Assembly (NCBI GenBank): GCA_021827225.1
Contig: JAKAXG010000277.1
Location: forward strand, 1-6,219
Direction: 5' to 3'
DNA length: 6,219 nt
Origin: Actinomycetes bacterium
GTDB taxonomy: Bacteria; Actinomycetota; Acidimicrobiia; Acidimicrobiales; Palsa-688
The translations under genes were made by a program, and so were the position numbers. This document shows positions 4,992 through 6,219 of the stretch, in pieces (the stretch's first letter is position 1; each line of letters begins with the position of its first letter). The notes under the pieces were generated by a model. That model saw nothing but the letters and a program-made list of their open reading frames with translations. It was not told the origin of the DNA and ran no database searches.

Positions 4992-6219
4992 ACACCGGCG
5001 GCCGGGCCGCAGCAGGGCTACTGGTTGATGACCACCGACGGGCAGGTTCTGGGCTACGGGAGCGCCGCGCCGGGCGCGGCGGGCCCGCTCGATCCCCTGG
5101 CCAAGCCGACGGTGTGCATGAGCTCCACCAGCGACGGGCGGGGGTACTGGCGGCTCGGCTCCGACGGTGGCGTGTTCGCCTCCGGTGACGCCGGGTTCTA
5201 CGGCTCGACCGGGGGCATGCAGCTGAACGAGCCGGTGGTGGGGATGGCACCCACCCCTACCGGTCACGGTTACTGGCTGGTCGCTTCCGATGGGGGCATA
5301 TTTGCTTTCGGTGACGCCGGGTTCTACGGCTCGACCGGGGGCACCCCCCTGAACCGGCCGGTGGTGGGGATGGCACCCACCCCTACCGGTCACGGTTACT
5401 GGCTGGTCGCTTCCGATGGGGGGATATTCGCTTTCGGTGACGCCGGGTTCTACGGCTCGACCGGCGGCACCCCCCTGAACCGGCCGGTGGTGGGCATGGC
5501 CTCTACGCCGTCGGGCCACGGTTACTGGCTGGCCGCTTCCGACGGGGGCATATTCGCCTTCGGTGACGCCGGGTTCTACGGCTCGACCGGCGCCGTCCCC
5601 CTGGCCCAGCCGGTGGTGGGCATGGCCTCTACGCCGTCGGGTCACGGTTACTGGCTGGCCGCCTCCGACGGCGGGGTGTTCAGCTTCGGTGACGCCGGGT
5701 TCTACGGCTCGGCCGGGGCCAGCCCGCCGGCCGCGCCGGTCGTGGCCATCGACGCCCCCGGGCACCAGGGCGGATGCCTGGGCGCCGCGGTCCCCACCCC
5801 CGCCGCCGTTCCGGGCCCCGGCGGCCCGGCCGGGGAGGGGCGCTGGGCCCCGCTCGGCCAGGACGTCGGTTCGACCCCCGCCATGTACTCCACCGTGCTG
5901 CGTCCCTCGCCCGGTGTGCCGGCCGCCTCGGTCGTGTGGATCGACACCGGCCGGACCCGGCTCCGCCAGTACGCCGGTTCCGCCGGCGAGCCGCCGGGGA
6001 ACTTCCGCTACACCACGGCGGTGGCCGGCCCCGACCGGGCGTCGCTGCTGTCCGGCTTCAACGGCGGCTTCCACGTGACCGAGTCCGGCGGGGGCTGGTA
6101 CTCCGAGGGTCAGATGCCCTTCCCGCTGCTCAACGGAGCCGCTTCGCTGGTCATCGACACCAACGGTGTCCCGAGGGTCGGGGTGTGGGGCCGGGACTTC
6201 GGCCCGTCGCTGGCCGGGG
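4878..6219 (+). CDS. Exported repeat protein with C-terminal phosphodiester glycosidase domain (NAGPA/DUF2233), 3' partial
   Basis: The frame stays open to the window end (447 codons seen, no stop). ATG at 4878 is preferred because the in-frame ATG at 4866 sits inside a likely -10 element. Residues 2-38 look like a Sec signal peptide: Arg residues at 2, 9 and 12, a hydrophobic core at 15-29, then an Ala-rich region with probable cleavage near 35-38. Residues 47-298 are six 42-residue repeats, probably blades of a beta-propeller. A Pro/Gly-rich linker (about 305-321) follows. From about 322 the sequence matches the phosphodiester glycosidase family (related to NAGPA, the enzyme that uncovers mannose-6-phosphate, and to bacterial DUF2233 proteins): VVWIDTG (352-358), SGFNGGFHV (392-400), LLNGAASLVID (417-427) and VWGRDFG (436-442). 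The rest of that domain lies outside the window. The likely role is extracellular cleavage of a sugar-phosphodiester bond in cell-envelope or environmental glycans, with the repeats as a binding platform; the substrate is unknown. Confidence 0.92.
   Translation, partial: MRSTGVDSRAARTALGMMAATFVAAVALVPGASVAGAATPAAGPQQGYWLMTTDGQVLGYGSAAPGAAGPLDPLAKPTVCMSSTSDGRGYWRLGSDGGVFASGDAGFYGSTGGMQLNEPVVGMAPTPTGHGYWLVASDGGIFAFGDAGFYGSTGGTPLNRPVVGMAPTPTGHGYWLVASDGGIFAFGDAGFYGSTGGTPLNRPVVGMASTPSGHGYWLAASDGGIFAFGDAGFYGSTGAVPLAQPVVGMASTPSGHGYWLAASDGGVFSFGDAGFYGSAGASPPAAPVVAIDAPGHQGGCLGAAVPTPAAVPGPGGPAGEGRWAPLGQDVGSTPAMYSTVLRPSPGVPAASVVWIDTGRTRLRQYAGSAGEPPGNFRYTTAVAGPDRASLLSGFNGGFHVTESGGGWYSEGQMPFPLLNGAASLVIDTNGVPRVGVWGRDFGPSLAG
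5016..5771 (+). repeat. Six tandem 126-bp in-frame repeats encoding 42-residue propeller-like units
   Basis: The units are 5016-5141, 5142-5267, 5268-5393, 5394-5519, 5520-5645 and 5646-5771, all exactly 126 bp, so the Tyr-Trp pair recurs every 42 residues. The core pattern is GYWLxASDGGxFxFGD, then AGFYGSTG, then PVVGMAxTPxGH. Unit 1 is the most divergent and keeps YWL, the DG pair and YG. Units 2-6 share an identical 24-bp core, starting at 5184, 5310, 5436, 5562 and 5688, even at synonymous positions. The six units most likely fold as a beta-propeller; the blade number and fold are inferred from repeat length and alternating hydrophobic pattern, not shown. Confidence 0.9.

Noticed and set aside
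5184..5711. Regular spacing of an identical 24-bp core, which resembles a CRISPR array at first sight
   Set aside because: The intervals are also repeated, the period is exactly 42 codons and the frame stays open, so this is a coding tandem repeat.
4581..6074. A 497-codon open frame on the - strand with its own repeat pattern
   Set aside because: The repeats such as GRAVEPGVTE are simply the reverse complement of the 126-bp units of the + strand gene. The + frame has a signal peptide, a coherent 42-residue unit and a known domain.

Overview
This is a GC-rich window with actinobacterial character. Long spurious open frames run on both strands, and codon third positions are mostly G or C. The best taxonomic clue is the exported protein at the right end. 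It carries 42-residue repeats built on GYWLVASDGG and FGDAGFYGSTG, which I associate with high-GC Actinobacteria of the Acidimicrobiia type. That placement is from memory and was not searched.

Layout. (1) Positions 18-878 on the + strand encode a ModA-like periplasmic-binding-protein-fold protein with no visible signal peptide; its 5' end may lie outside the window. (2) Positions 879-1020 are a convergent gap that can fold into a three-way-junction-like structure and may act as a shared terminator. (3) Positions 1021-4584 on the - strand encode a complete 1187-residue single-chain ABC exporter (TMD-NBD-TMD-NBD). Its first NBD has the catalytic residues, its second is degenerate. (4) Positions 4585-4877 are a divergent intergenic region with three hairpin-forming inverted repeats and a likely extended -10 promoter for the gene to its right. 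(5) Positions 4878-6219 on the + strand encode an exported protein, cut off by the window end: signal peptide, six 42-residue propeller-like repeats, a Pro/Gly linker and the start of a phosphodiester glycosidase (NAGPA/DUF2233) domain.

The genes do not form an obvious operon. The first two converge and the last two diverge, so each appears to be its own transcription unit. The ABC protein is an exporter type and is not a natural partner for the ModA-like binding protein. I see no RNA gene, mobile element, CRISPR array or defence system. The points most worth a second look are the recent 126-bp in-frame duplication inside the repeat gene, the propeller-plus-glycosidase architecture with a possible cysteine staple, the way all ABC defects fall on one ATP site, and the structured intergenic regions.
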